Of a DNA stretch of 46,962 nt, positions 28,650 to 37,835 are shown piece after piece. Every line of letters begins with the position of its first letter. Position 1 is the first letter of the stretch. The translations under genes and the position numbers were made by a program. Source of the DNA: an uncultured Eubacteriales bacterium (GTDB taxonomy: Bacteria > Bacillota > Clostridia > Christensenellales > UBA1242). Location of the stretch: contig CATKYT010000005.1 in the NCBI GenBank assembly GCA_949841245.1, forward strand, positions 1-46,962, given 5' to 3'. The notes under the pieces are model-generated. The model searched no databases. It saw only the letters and a list, made by a program, of their open reading frames with translations, and had not been told where the DNA came from.

Positions 28650-29749
28650 TTTTTTTTTACATCAAAACCAAGCATAGCAGTCAAACAAGTTGTTTCCAAT
28701 AAAAGCCTAACTGAAAGGGTATATCTAAGTTCGCTTTCAGCGCTTGAAAACACTTGCATATAGCGAATTAAATCTTTTTCTTCAAACTTTTGTGCTTGCG
28801 ATTGATACAATCCAAAAACTTCGTCTGTCAAATTTAAAATTTCATTGGCATTTTCACAAGATTTGCATACAAGCAAATTTCTTGAATGCTTAGATAAATC
28901 TTTTGAAAAGACAGCCAAGTTTTTGCCTTCTTTTTCAATTTGGTCAATAAGTGCCAACACCCCACCAACATCTTTTTCTTGAATCTTGTCAAAGAAATTG
29001 ATAATTAAATCATGGTCGGTTGTGCCTAAAACACTTAAAGTCTTTTCTTTCGAAATTTTTCCTTGGCAATAAGATGCAATTGAATCTGCAATTGAAAGTG
29101 TATCTCTTACACTTCCTTCGCCTGCACTTGCAATAATTTTCAAACTTTCATCATCACATGAGATGTTTTCTTTTTCAAAAACCTTTGCCAAATGTTTGGA
29201 AAGTTCTTCTCTTGAAACAAGTCTGAAATCAAAACGCACACATCTTGAAAGAATGGTTTGTGGCAACTTATGCACTTCTGTTGTTGCCAAAATGAAAATT
29301 ATGTGAGCAGGTGGTTCTTCCAAAGTTTTAAGCAAAGCATTAAATGCACTGTCTGAAAGCATGTGAACTTCGTCAACAATATAAACTTTATATTTTGCGC
29401 CAACAGGCATAAACTTAACTTTATCTCTTATTTGACGAATGTCGTCAACTTTATTGTTTGATGCTGCATCAATTTCAATGATGTTGATGTCTGTTTCTTG
29501 CTCTAAACGCTTGCAATTTTCACATTCTCCACAAGCTGAACCATGCACAGGATTAAGACAATTAACAGACCTAGCAAAAATTTTTGCAACCGAAGTCTTT
29601 CCTGTTCCACGAGTTCCCGTAAAAAGATAAGCATGCCCAATTTGGTCATTTACAATTTGATTTTGCAAAGTGTGTGTAATGTGGTCTTGTCCAATTACTT
29701 CTTCAAAAGTTTTTGGACGATATTTTCTGTAAAGTGCAATATGGTTCAT
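28646..29749 (-). CDS. dnaX: DNA polymerase III subunit gamma/tau, zero-frame product
   Basis: MNHIALYRKYRPKTFEEVIGQDHITHTL, GTRGTGKTSVAKIFARSVNC, zinc CGECENC, DEVHMLS; ends GFDVKKN-stop at an A9 run. Confidence 0.95.
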   Translation of the reverse strand: MNHIALYRKYRPKTFEEVIGQDHITHTLQNQIVNDQIGHAYLFTGTRGTGKTSVAKIFARSVNCLNPVHGSACGECENCKRLEQETDINIIEIDAASNNKVDDIRQIRDKVKFMPVGAKYKVYIVDEVHMLSDSAFNALLKTLEEPPAHIIFILATTEVHKLPQTILSRCVRFDFRLVSREELSKHLAKVFEKENISCDDESLKIIASAGEGSVRDTLSIADSIASYCQGKISKEKTLSVLGTTDHDLIINFFDKIQEKDVGGVLALIDQIEKEGKNLAVFSKDLSKHSRNLLVCKSCENANEILNLTDEVFGLYQSQAQKFEEKDLIRYMQVFSSAESELRYTLSVRLLLETTCLTAMLGFDVKKN

Positions 29750-29762
29750 GCTTTCTCCAAAA

Positions 29763-30512
29763 TTAATATTTTTCTCTTGCAATCACTGAAAAGTTGTCAA
29801 CATCAAGGCAAGCTGCACCAATCAAAGCACCATTGACATTTTCAAGTTGAAGGATTTTTTTATAGTTGTTTATATTCACGCTTCCACCATAAAGGATGGT
29901 TGCTTTCTGGCTTGCTTTTTCAGAATAAAGATAAGCAATCTCTTTTCTGATTGTTTCAGCCATTTTCTTTATGTCACTGTTTGTGGCATTTTTACCTGTT
30001 CCAATCGCCCAAATAGGTTCATAAGAAATTATGACACTTTCAAGTTCGTTTTCATAAATTCCTTTAAGGTCTTCATCAAGTTGTTTTCTGACAAATTGAC
30101 AAGCCTGTTTGTTTGTGCGTGTTTGCAAATTTTCTCCAACACACAAAAACACTTTAAGCCCATTTGCAAGAGCAGTTTTAATTTTTTTATTGATTGTTTT
30201 GTCTGTTTCTTTAAATTTAGTTCTTCTTTCAGAGTGTCCTATGATTGTATAGGTCGCTCCCAAATCTTTAATCATGCTGGCACTTATTTCACCTGTGTAA
30301 GCACCTTTTTCTTCTTCGCTTATGTTTTGCACACCAAATTCTACATTGGATTTATCAAAAAGTTCTTTGGCAACAGACAAATGAGTATATGGCACACATA
30401 AAACAATGTCGTTCTTACTGCTTTTAACTTTTGTTACAAAAGTCATAGCATAAGACTTAAACTCACTTGGTGTTGTGTTCATCTTAAAGTTTCCGATAAT
30501 CAACTTTTTCAT
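29763..30512 (-). CDS. tpiA: Triosephosphate isomerase
   Basis: 249 aa; KKLIIGNFKMN, YTIIGHSERR, VIISYEPIWAIGTGK, ILYGGSVN. Confidence 0.97.
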   Translation of the reverse strand: MKKLIIGNFKMNTTPSEFKSYAMTFVTKVKSSKNDIVLCVPYTHLSVAKELFDKSNVEFGVQNISEEEKGAYTGEISASMIKDLGATYTIIGHSERRTKFKETDKTINKKIKTALANGLKVFLCVGENLQTRTNKQACQFVRKQLDEDLKGIYENELESVIISYEPIWAIGTGKNATNSDIKKMAETIRKEIAYLYSEKASQKATILYGGSVNINNYKKILQLENVNGALIGAACLDVDNFSVIAREKY

Positions 30513-30539
30513 AAAAATCTCCTTAAAATTATTTTAAAG

Positions 30540-31709
30540 TTACAATGTGTCGATTACTTCAATAGCCGGCAAAACTTTTCCTTCCATAAGTTTCATGCTT
30601 GCACCACCACCTGTTGATAAGTGGTTAATTTTATTTGCCACTCCACTTGCTTTGATGGCACTTACACTGTCGCCACCACCAACTATGGAATATGCCCCAC
30701 TTTTTGCAACGGCTTTGGCAATTTTTATTGTGCCTTTTTTAAATCTTGGGTCTTCATACATTCCAAGTGGACCATTCCAAATGATTTGCTTCGCTTTCAA
30801 GATTTCATTGCAGAAAAGACTTATAGTTTTATTTCCAATGTCCAGCCCAACCATATCTCCTTTAAGTTGAGTTGTTTTGATTGCCTTACCTTTTTCTTTA
30901 ACTATGGCAACATGGTCAACTGGAAGCAGAATTTTAACACCTTTTTCTTGTGCGGTTTTTAAAATTTGTTTAGCATTGTCAATTTGGTCAAGTGAAACAA
31001 TGGATTCACCAACATTGATGCCTTGTGCCTGCAAAAATGTGTAGGCCATGCCACCACCAATAATGATTGTATTCGCTTTATCCATAACATTGTTAATCAA
31101 ATTAAGTTTATCAGCAACCTTTGCCCCGCCAAAAATGGCTACAAAAGGATGTTTTGGTTGTTCAAATGCTTTTTCAAAAACTGACAATTCTTTTTCCACC
31201 AAAAAGCCGATTGCATTAGGCAATTTCAAAGCAACGCCATAGTTTGAAGCATGTTTTCTGTGAGCAACACCAAAAGCGTCATCAACATAAATGTCAGCAA
31301 GTGAAGCAAGTTTTGCCACAAAAGCATTATCATTTTTTTCTTCACCTGGGTCAAATCTAAGATTTTCCAGAACAAGCAAGTCACCATCTCTAAGTTTTGA
31401 AACAGCAGAGTTAACTTCATCGCCTGTCACTTTATTGCAAAATCTTACACGATTAGGAAAATATTTCATCAAGTTTACAGAAACTGGGAACAGCGACAAA
31501 AATTTGTCATAACCCTTAGGTCTGCCAAGGTGAGAACAAACAATCACTTTGGCACCATTTTGCAATAAATATGAAATGGTAGGAATTGCTTGCACAATTC
31601 TGTTGTCATCTAAGATGTCACCCTGATTGCTGAGTGGCACATTGAAATCACAACGCAAAAGAATGGTTTTTCCTTGAATGTTTTTTAAATCTCTAATCGT
31701 TCTTTTCAT
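30540..31709 (-). CDS. pgk: Phosphoglycerate kinase
   Basis: 389 aa; GKTILLRCDFNVPLSNQG, VCSHLGRPKG, GGGDSVSAIK, LSTGGGASMKLMEGK. Confidence 0.97.
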   Translation of the reverse strand: MKRTIRDLKNIQGKTILLRCDFNVPLSNQGDILDDNRIVQAIPTISYLLQNGAKVIVCSHLGRPKGYDKFLSLFPVSVNLMKYFPNRVRFCNKVTGDEVNSAVSKLRDGDLLVLENLRFDPGEEKNDNAFVAKLASLADIYVDDAFGVAHRKHASNYGVALKLPNAIGFLVEKELSVFEKAFEQPKHPFVAIFGGAKVADKLNLINNVMDKANTIIIGGGMAYTFLQAQGINVGESIVSLDQIDNAKQILKTAQEKGVKILLPVDHVAIVKEKGKAIKTTQLKGDMVGLDIGNKTISLFCNEILKAKQIIWNGPLGMYEDPRFKKGTIKIAKAVAKSGAYSIVGGGDSVSAIKASGVANKINHLSTGGGASMKLMEGKVLPAIEVIDTL

Positions 31710-31782
31710 AACTTATCCCCTGTTTATATATAGTTTACAACATTTCTTTCTGTAAATCAAACATTTTGAAATAAATTTTAAA

Positions 31783-32706
31783 TTATGCCTTATCGAAAGC
31801 ATCTTTCAAAAGTGCCAAGCAGGCATTCACATCTTCACAAGTGGCAAGTTTAAATCTCAATTCACTGCTCATTGGCAAACTTTTGGAATACCACAACAAA
31901 TGTTTTCTTAAATAAAGTTTAAGCCAATTTTCTTCAAAATGTTCGCGTAAAATGTCAATATGACGACAAACTTGTTGAAATTTATCCACTTTTAAATTCA
32001 GGCTTTTCAACTCAGAAAAAATCCAAGGTTGCCCCAAACTTCCACGACCAACCATAATTCCATCAACACCAGTTTCTTTCATTTCGGCAAAACTTTTTAA
32101 ATCAACTACATCTCCATTGCCGACAACAGGAATTTTAAGGCTGGCTTTAACTTTTGCAATTGCTTCATAATCGGCATGCCCACTGTAACCTTGTGCCACA
32201 GTTCTTGCATGAAAAGTAACAAAGTCCGCACCGCTTTCTTCGCACATTCTTGCAAATTCCAAAAAATTTTCTGATTTGTTGCCTTTTCTAAACTTCACAG
32301 AAAGCATTTTGTCTGTCGATTTTTTGCAAGTGGAAATAATTTTGCTGGCAAGTGGCAAATTATCCATCAAAGCACTGCCTTCGCCATTTTTGACAATCTT
32401 AGGTGCAGGACAACCCATGTTGATGTCAAAACTGTCAAACTTAGCAAGCAAGGGTGACTTAATCGCCTTTTCCAAATATTCTTCTTCATGCCCAAAAATT
32501 TGAGCAATTTTAAATTTTTCCGCATCGGTGGTCAATGTCATAAACCCAGTTTTGGTTGGATTATGCGCCATAGCCCGAGCAGACAACATTTCCGTTACAG
32601 TGGCATCAGCACCAAAGTTGGAAGCAATGTTTCTAAATCCAACATCAGTGACTCCTGCCATTGGTGCAAGAAACAAAGGGTAATTCTTAAAGTCTAAATT
32701 ATTCAT
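31783..32706 (-). CDS. dus: tRNA-dihydrouridine synthase
   Basis: 307 aa; FLAPMAGVTDVGFR, FDINMGCPAPKIVKNGEGSALM, GVDGIMVGRGSLGQPWIF. Confidence 0.95.
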   Translation of the reverse strand: MNNLDFKNYPLFLAPMAGVTDVGFRNIASNFGADATVTEMLSARAMAHNPTKTGFMTLTTDAEKFKIAQIFGHEEEYLEKAIKSPLLAKFDSFDINMGCPAPKIVKNGEGSALMDNLPLASKIISTCKKSTDKMLSVKFRKGNKSENFLEFARMCEESGADFVTFHARTVAQGYSGHADYEAIAKVKASLKIPVVGNGDVVDLKSFAEMKETGVDGIMVGRGSLGQPWIFSELKSLNLKVDKFQQVCRHIDILREHFEENWLKLYLRKHLLWYSKSLPMSSELRFKLATCEDVNACLALLKDAFDKA

Positions 32707-32740
32707 GATTTAATCATAACACAAAAATGCCATTCTTCAA
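32704..32740 (-). promoter_or_regulatory. Putative leaderless promoter of dus
   Basis: Minus strand TTGAAG-16 nt-TATGAT-TAAATC-ATG. Confidence 0.6.
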
Positions 32741-32746
32741 AACAAA

Positions 32747-32768
32747 AAAGCAAGTTTACACTTGCTCT
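32747..32768. terminator. Terminator after the HU-like gene
   Basis: AGCAAGTGTAAACTTGCT then TTTTT on the minus strand. Confidence 0.75.
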
Positions 32769-33042
32769 ATTTGTTTACTGCATACTTAAAATTTCTGTAA
32801 CCTTTAAAGTCCACCATCTTTTTAGGTTTGCAAATATAATAACGCTTTGTTTGTGGATTTAAAAATTTTCTTTCCTTCTTTTCCAACATGGCAAACTTAC
32901 CAAAGTTACGCAAAGAAATTTGCTCTCCTTTCGAACACACTTCCAAAATAGTGTCCTTAAATTCATCTAAAAATAAACTGCATTTGCTTTTAGATAATTT
33001 AGTTTTTCTTGACATAATAGTCACAAATTCTGATTTATTCAT
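32767..33042 (-). CDS. HU/IHF-family DNA-binding protein
   Basis: 91 aa MNKSEFVTIMSRKTKLSKSKCSLFLDEFKDTILEVCSKGEQISLRNFGKFAMLEKKERKFLNPQTKR; GGAGG SD. Confidence 0.88.
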   Translation of the reverse strand: MNKSEFVTIMSRKTKLSKSKCSLFLDEFKDTILEVCSKGEQISLRNFGKFAMLEKKERKFLNPQTKRYYICKPKKMVDFKGYRNFKYAVNK

Positions 33043-33080
33043 AAACCCTCCTGCAAAAATTTTTGCCAAAATAATGCAAA

Positions 33081-34628
33081 CTAAACAACATTAACCGCAC
33101 TTTTACGAGATTTAGGCAAAATTTTAAGCAAAAATGGCAAAGTAATCACCAAATATATGATTGCACCTAAAATTACTGCAAGAATGATGTTGACGATTAT
33201 GCTGAAATAATTGCAACTTATGAAAGTGTAAACCGCAAAAAACATCATGACCGTTCCAAGTGCCAAAAGGAAAAACTCAAAAAATGACACCGAAAACATT
33301 ATGGTTCGTTTAAGTTTAAAAATCGCCAAAACACAGACACTTGCAGACAAAACAATGTTCCCCAAAATTAAAGCATAAATGTTTATGGTTGGAATTGCTG
33401 AAAGGAAAAAAGACAAAAGTGCTTTCACACCACCACCTATGGCAGTGACAACTAATATGAACTTAAATTCTCCATTGGCAGAAAGCAACATCAAAAGATA
33501 TTGCATTAAAGCCGTAAAGACAACAGAAAAACCGCCATAAAGCATAAACTGGAATGCCGTGTCTAAAATTGGAGTTGTCATGTTTTGATAGACAAGAAAA
33601 ATAACTTGTCTTGAAATTGCCACCATTCCAAAAGTTGTTGGCAAAATTAAAAACAACAAAATTTTAAGACCGCGTTCTATGACAACTCTGCCACCAGTTC
33701 CCCGTGAAATTAAATAAGAAATGTTTGGCAAAAGTGTTGTTGTAACCGCCATGGAAATGATAAGCGGAAAATTTAAAATGGCACCAGTTATGCCTGTTTG
33801 CAACCCAAAAAGTTTGGTGGCAACTCCATTTGAAAAACCTGCCTGCATAAGCCTTGGCACAATGATAAGTCCATCAAATGCATTGACAAGTGGCAAAATG
33901 GAAGCCGAAAGCGTCAACGGAAAATATGCATTGTCATATTCTTTTCTGGCATATTTAATTGAACTTAATTCTTTCAATTTTTCATGGTCTTTGTTTTTAA
34001 TCAAAAACAAAATAAAAAGATAAATCACAGAGATAACTTCGCTTAAAGTTATGCCCACAAAAGCACCAAAGACACCTTCGGCAATGCCAATTTTGCCAAA
34101 ATAGAAAGCAAAAACCAAACCAAAAACAAACTTAAAAACTTGTTCCACAATTTGGCTTATTGCTGTTGGAAGCATGTTTTGATATCCTTGAAAATAGCCC
34201 CTAAGCACCGTAAGAGAAGCCCCAAGTGGCAAAATGATGATAAACAAAGAATAACTTTGATTGTTTCCTATGCCTTGAAAATTGCAAATGTAATTGCCAA
34301 AAATCATAAAAACAAGCCCTATTCCAATGCCCGTTCCAATGGCAATTAAAAGCGAGCGTTTTAAATAAATTGAAACTGACTTAGTGTCACCCCTGCCACG
34401 AGCCGTGCTTATAAGTTTGGAAAGCGAGTTTGTGACACCACCACAAGTGACAACCAAAGCGAAAGCATAAAGCGACATAATAAGTTGAAAAATGCCAATT
34501 CCTTCAATTCCCAACAAATTGGTAAGCGGAAGCCTGAATAAAGCACCCAAAGCCTTGCAAATTACACCACTAACCAACAAAATAATTGCTCCAACACTAA
34601 GAGAAGACATCTTTTTTAAATCTTTCAT
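33081..34628 (-). CDS. Polysaccharide/lipid flippase (MVF superfamily, SpoVB/MurJ-like)
   Basis: 515 aa, about 14 TM; GVICKALGALFRLPLTNLLGIEGIGIFQLIMSLYAFALVVTCGGVTNSLSKLIS. Confidence 0.88.
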   Translation of the reverse strand: MKDLKKMSSLSVGAIILLVSGVICKALGALFRLPLTNLLGIEGIGIFQLIMSLYAFALVVTCGGVTNSLSKLISTARGRGDTKSVSIYLKRSLLIAIGTGIGIGLVFMIFGNYICNFQGIGNNQSYSLFIIILPLGASLTVLRGYFQGYQNMLPTAISQIVEQVFKFVFGLVFAFYFGKIGIAEGVFGAFVGITLSEVISVIYLFILFLIKNKDHEKLKELSSIKYARKEYDNAYFPLTLSASILPLVNAFDGLIIVPRLMQAGFSNGVATKLFGLQTGITGAILNFPLIISMAVTTTLLPNISYLISRGTGGRVVIERGLKILLFLILPTTFGMVAISRQVIFLVYQNMTTPILDTAFQFMLYGGFSVVFTALMQYLLMLLSANGEFKFILVVTAIGGGVKALLSFFLSAIPTINIYALILGNIVLSASVCVLAIFKLKRTIMFSVSFFEFFLLALGTVMMFFAVYTFISCNYFSIIVNIILAVILGAIIYLVITLPFLLKILPKSRKSAVNVV

Positions 34629-34693
34629 AAAACAATTCTTGCCTTAAAACAAAGACACAAACCAAAAAACACAAAAAATTTTTAAAAAGGGTA

Positions 34694-34722
34694 TTTACAA
34701 ACACGCAAAAACATGCTATAAT
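34694..34722 (+). promoter_or_regulatory. Promoter of the 187-aa ORF
   Basis: TTTACA-17 nt-TATAAT. Confidence 0.75.
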
Positions 34723-34753
34723 GTGGACATAATAATGCAAAAGGAGAAATGTT

Positions 34754-35317
34754 ATGTACGAATATAATAACACAGACAATGTAAGATATGCAAGATATTC
34801 TATTATTGGAGATGTTTATTCCGATCCAGAAACATTTGTAGAACAGATAAATGGTGATACAGATAGAGAAATTTACGAAAAATATTTGAAAGATGCTTCA
34901 CAACATATTATTAATAACAAAATTTTTAAGAATGATCTTAAAGATTTGGTAGAAGGTGGGAATAAATTTATTAAATATGCAGGAAAGCCTATTGAAGTAA
35001 CCCCTGCTTATGTTGGCAAAACTATTAATAACTATATCTGGTCTATTGGAGTATTATCTGGAAAACTTAGAGAAAATCAATTACCTATTAATTTTGTTGA
35101 TGTAGATAACATTCTTAAAAAATATACAGATATAAAAAAAGGAACATCTTTAGCTGGAAATAAAAATCAAAAATATAAATTAAATTTTGCTTTTGAAGTT
35201 ATTGTTGCTATTAACAATGCCACATACAAAAATGAAGCAATATTAAAAGCAAATGGAATTACAGATTATAAATCTCGAGATATATATCTTAAAGAAATAA
35301 GCCCTAAACAAAAATAA
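34754..35317 (+). CDS. Hypothetical protein (orphan)
   Basis: 187 aa, AAGGAGAAATGTT-ATG, own promoter and terminator. Confidence 0.8.
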   Translation: MYEYNNTDNVRYARYSIIGDVYSDPETFVEQINGDTDREIYEKYLKDASQHIINNKIFKNDLKDLVEGGNKFIKYAGKPIEVTPAYVGKTINNYIWSIGVLSGKLRENQLPINFVDVDNILKKYTDIKKGTSLAGNKNQKYKLNFAFEVIVAINNATYKNEAILKANGITDYKSRDIYLKEISPKQK

Positions 35318-35319
35318 AA

Positions 35320-35352
35320 AAAAGCACAAATTTATTTGTGCTTTTTTATAAA
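35320..35352. terminator. Bidirectional terminator
   Basis: AAAAAAGCACAAAT-TT-ATTTGTGCTTTTTT. Confidence 0.85.
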
Positions 35353-36701
35353 GATCTTCCTTTATCTATTACTTCATTTTCTTTTGCTTCATTTTCTGAC
35401 GTAAATTTAAGTCCTTCTTCAACTTCTACACCGGCAGCACAATTTTGTGTTACTTCTTCTGAAATGGATTCTTCTTCAACTTCTACATTGGCGTTAGGTT
35501 CTTCTTCAACTTCTACACCGGCAGCCAAAGCTTGTGCTACTTCTTTAGGAATGGATCCTTCCTCTCTCTGTGTTGATTTTTCTTGAATTTTTTGTGCTGG
35601 TTGTGACTCTGCTTCCTTGATTTGGATTGCAGGTTTTTGTTGTTCTTTTGGTTCTGGTGATGGTTTAAAGCCAACTGGACTGGCAGCCATATCAAGTTTT
35701 TGAAGCCACTCTGGGTCTTCTTTCGCTTCTTTCTTTTTTTCTTCCGCTTTCTTTGCTGGTTTTGATTCTTCTGCTTTCTTAGAAGCAGATTTTTTTGCTT
35801 TTTTCTTTGGTTCTTCTTTCTTTTCTGCTTTCTTCTGTTCTTTATTTTCTTCTTTTTGCAAACCTTCAAGTGCCATAGGAACAAAAGTTTTGTCTTTCAC
35901 TCTTTTAAGTGGAGCACTGTATGCCTGCATATTTTTCAAAATTTCTTGATTAAGCAAAATTTGTTCCAACAATTTTTTCTTTTTCAATTCTCTGTCAAGC
36001 AAAAGTTTAAGTCTTGTGTAATCATGTGCAAGTGTTGGGTCATCTTTCAAAAACTTTTGCACCAAAGTGTTGAAGTCGCCAACTGCGTTGTAACCTTCTT
36101 CTCCTGCACCATTCAAAAGTGGAAGCATACGCAAAACATAAAGTTGTGACAAAATTTCTGTAAGTTCTTTATTAAACAAAAATTCTTGTTCTTGCATGTG
36201 CAAAACATTATAAAGTTTGTCATTTCTGTCTTTAATTTCTTCACCTTTATAAACATTCCATTCTTTGTAACTGTTTTCGTGGAAAAGTGGAGAATAAGGT
36301 TCAACAAAAGTGCCAAGATGAGTTTCATGTTTAATTATTTCATCGAAAGTGCTTTCAGTTTCAATCAAAAAAAGGTCTGCATTACAAAAACTTTCTGCAA
36401 TATCATAAACAATTTTGAAATTAAGAACAAACCCAGTCACTTTGGCACAGGAATAAACAATTCCATCGCGTTTATCTTGAAATTGTTTTGGGGTTTCAAG
36501 TAATCCTTGCAAAATTGTTTCATCAGAAATTTTATATTCATTTTTGTCATCATATTTTCCAAGCAAATGATTTGCAAGCACTTTTTGATAGTTTGCAATT
36601 TCATTGTATTCTTTTAAAACTGAACCAGCATCCAATTGTGGAGTGGTGTTTACCACAGGTTTGTCTGCTGATTTTTTTTGTTCTTCTGTTTTATTTTTCA
36701 T
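35346..36701 (-). CDS. Cytoplasmic protein with Lys/Glu/Ala-rich low-complexity region and acidic C-terminal repeats
   Basis: 451 aa; KEEPKKKAKKSASKKAEESKPAKKAEEKKKEAKEDPEWL, then AAGVEVEE-type repeats. Confidence 0.8.
   Translation of the reverse strand: MKNKTEEQKKSADKPVVNTTPQLDAGSVLKEYNEIANYQKVLANHLLGKYDDKNEYKISDETILQGLLETPKQFQDKRDGIVYSCAKVTGFVLNFKIVYDIAESFCNADLFLIETESTFDEIIKHETHLGTFVEPYSPLFHENSYKEWNVYKGEEIKDRNDKLYNVLHMQEQEFLFNKELTEILSQLYVLRMLPLLNGAGEEGYNAVGDFNTLVQKFLKDDPTLAHDYTRLKLLLDRELKKKKLLEQILLNQEILKNMQAYSAPLKRVKDKTFVPMALEGLQKEENKEQKKAEKKEEPKKKAKKSASKKAEESKPAKKAEEKKKEAKEDPEWLQKLDMAASPVGFKPSPEPKEQQKPAIQIKEAESQPAQKIQEKSTQREEGSIPKEVAQALAAGVEVEEEPNANVEVEEESISEEVTQNCAAGVEVEEGLKFTSENEAKENEVIDKGRSL
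35412..35558 (-). repeat. Imperfect tandem repeat within the 451-aa CDS
   Basis: CTTCTTCAACTTCTACA(C/T)(C/T)GGC occurs three times (near 35415, 35470, 35500); the flanks of the first and third copies are also similar. Confidence 0.75.
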
Positions 36702-36736
36702 GTAATCATTATACTATAACTTTAATTGATTTGCAA
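36699..36736 (-). promoter_or_regulatory. Putative leaderless promoter of the 451-aa gene
   Basis: Minus strand TTGCAA-17 nt-TATAAT-GATTAC-ATG. Confidence 0.65.
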
Positions 36737-36764
36737 GACTTTTTTTAAATATATTCAGCGTCTT

Positions 36765-37073
36765 TCATTGCTCCAAAAATGTCACACACAAAGGTTTTTC
36801 TTTAATGTCATTCAAAGTTATGCCATTTGCCACACATTTGCCATTGTCATTAAACAAACATCTTGCTTTGCAATCAATCTCTATTGTGGCTGAATCCCGC
36901 TGTGGAGCATATTCAGGCGGATTGTCTGAAAAGATGTATTTTGTTTTGTCAACAGGCGTGTTGCCTTTTTCATAATGTGAACATTCAATGTTTTTCTTAA
37001 TTAAAATACCCTTAGCCGTGCATGTGTATTTATTGTTGAATTTACAACCTGTTTTTCTGCATCTTATATCCAT
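36765..37073 (-). CDS. DUF1540-like Cys-rich protein (two repeats)
   Basis: MDIRCRKTGCKFNNKYTCTAKGILIKKNIECSHYEKG... and ATIEIDCKARCLFNDNGKCVANGITL; AAGGAGAAAGT-ATG. Confidence 0.75.
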   Translation of the reverse strand: MDIRCRKTGCKFNNKYTCTAKGILIKKNIECSHYEKGNTPVDKTKYIFSDNPPEYAPQRDSATIEIDCKARCLFNDNGKCVANGITLNDIKEKPLCVTFLEQ

Positions 37074-37118
37074 ACTTTCTCCTTGAAAAGCCTTTATGTT
37101 TTCTTTATTTCCAATTTG

Positions 37119-37147
37119 TTGACAAAAAATACACAATGATGTAAACT
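37119..37147 (+). promoter_or_regulatory. Promoter of rplI
   Basis: TTGACA-17 nt-TAAACT. Confidence 0.7.
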
Positions 37148-37165
37148 TAAAACAAGGAGATTAAA

Positions 37166-37609
37166 ATGAAAGTTGTTTTACTTAAAGATGTCAAAGGAAC
37201 AGGAAAAAAAGGAGATATAAAAGAAGTGGCAGATGGTTATGCCAAAAATTTCTTATTTAAAAATGGTTTTGCCAAATTGGCAGATAATTCTGCATTAAGT
37301 GAAAACAAAAATCAAAAAGACTCACAGGCTTTTCACAAACAACAAGAAGTGTTGCAAGCAAAAGAACAAGCAAAACAAATTGAAGGAAAAATTGTCACTC
37401 TTAAAATAAAAAGCGGAGAAAATGGAAGAACATTTGGCTCAGTGACAAGCAAAGAAATTTCTGAAGCACTTGAAAAAGTTGGCATAAAATTAGACAAAAA
37501 AAGAATCGATTTAAAAGAACCAATCAAAACCACAGGAACTTACACTGTTGTTGCAAAAGTTTATCCTGAGATTACAGCAAAGTTTAATGTAACTGTCATT
37601 GCAGAATAA
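37166..37609 (+). CDS. rplI: 50S ribosomal protein L9
   Basis: 147 aa; [36 protein letters not shown]. Confidence 0.98.
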   Translation: MKVVLLKDVKGTGKKGDIKEVADGYAKNFLFKNGFAKLADNSALSENKNQKDSQAFHKQQEVLQAKEQAKQIEGKIVTLKIKSGENGRTFGSVTSKEISEALEKVGIKLDKKRIDLKEPIKTTGTYTVVAKVYPEITAKFNVTVIAE

Positions 37610-37615
37610 AAAAAT

Positions 37616-37643
37616 AAATACATGCTTCTGCATGTATTTTTTA
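37616..37643. terminator. Terminator after rplI
   Basis: AAATACATGC-TTCT-GCATGTATTTTTT. Confidence 0.8.
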
Positions 37644-37811
37644 ATATAACTTTTTTCGATGTCCCCTGCAACTTGTCAGATTTCCAAGCGAACACAAAAT
37701 TTGATTTATAAGCGTGCAAAGTTGATGGATTTCTTCATCATCCAAACCACATGCAAGTTCCATTGCAATTGCTGTTGCAAACATCAACATTTCTTCTTCC
37801 GTTCTTTTCAT
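37641..37811 (-). CDS. Small hypothetical protein
   Basis: 56 aa MKRTEEEMLMFATAIAMELACGLDDEEIHQLCTLINQILCSLGNLTSCRGHRKKLY, in the gap between rplI and rsmA; below the ORF-track length cutoff. Confidence 0.55.
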   Translation of the reverse strand: MKRTEEEMLMFATAIAMELACGLDDEEIHQLCTLINQILCSLGNLTSCRGHRKKLY

Positions 37812-37835
37812 AGAATTTTATATTAAAAATGCCAA

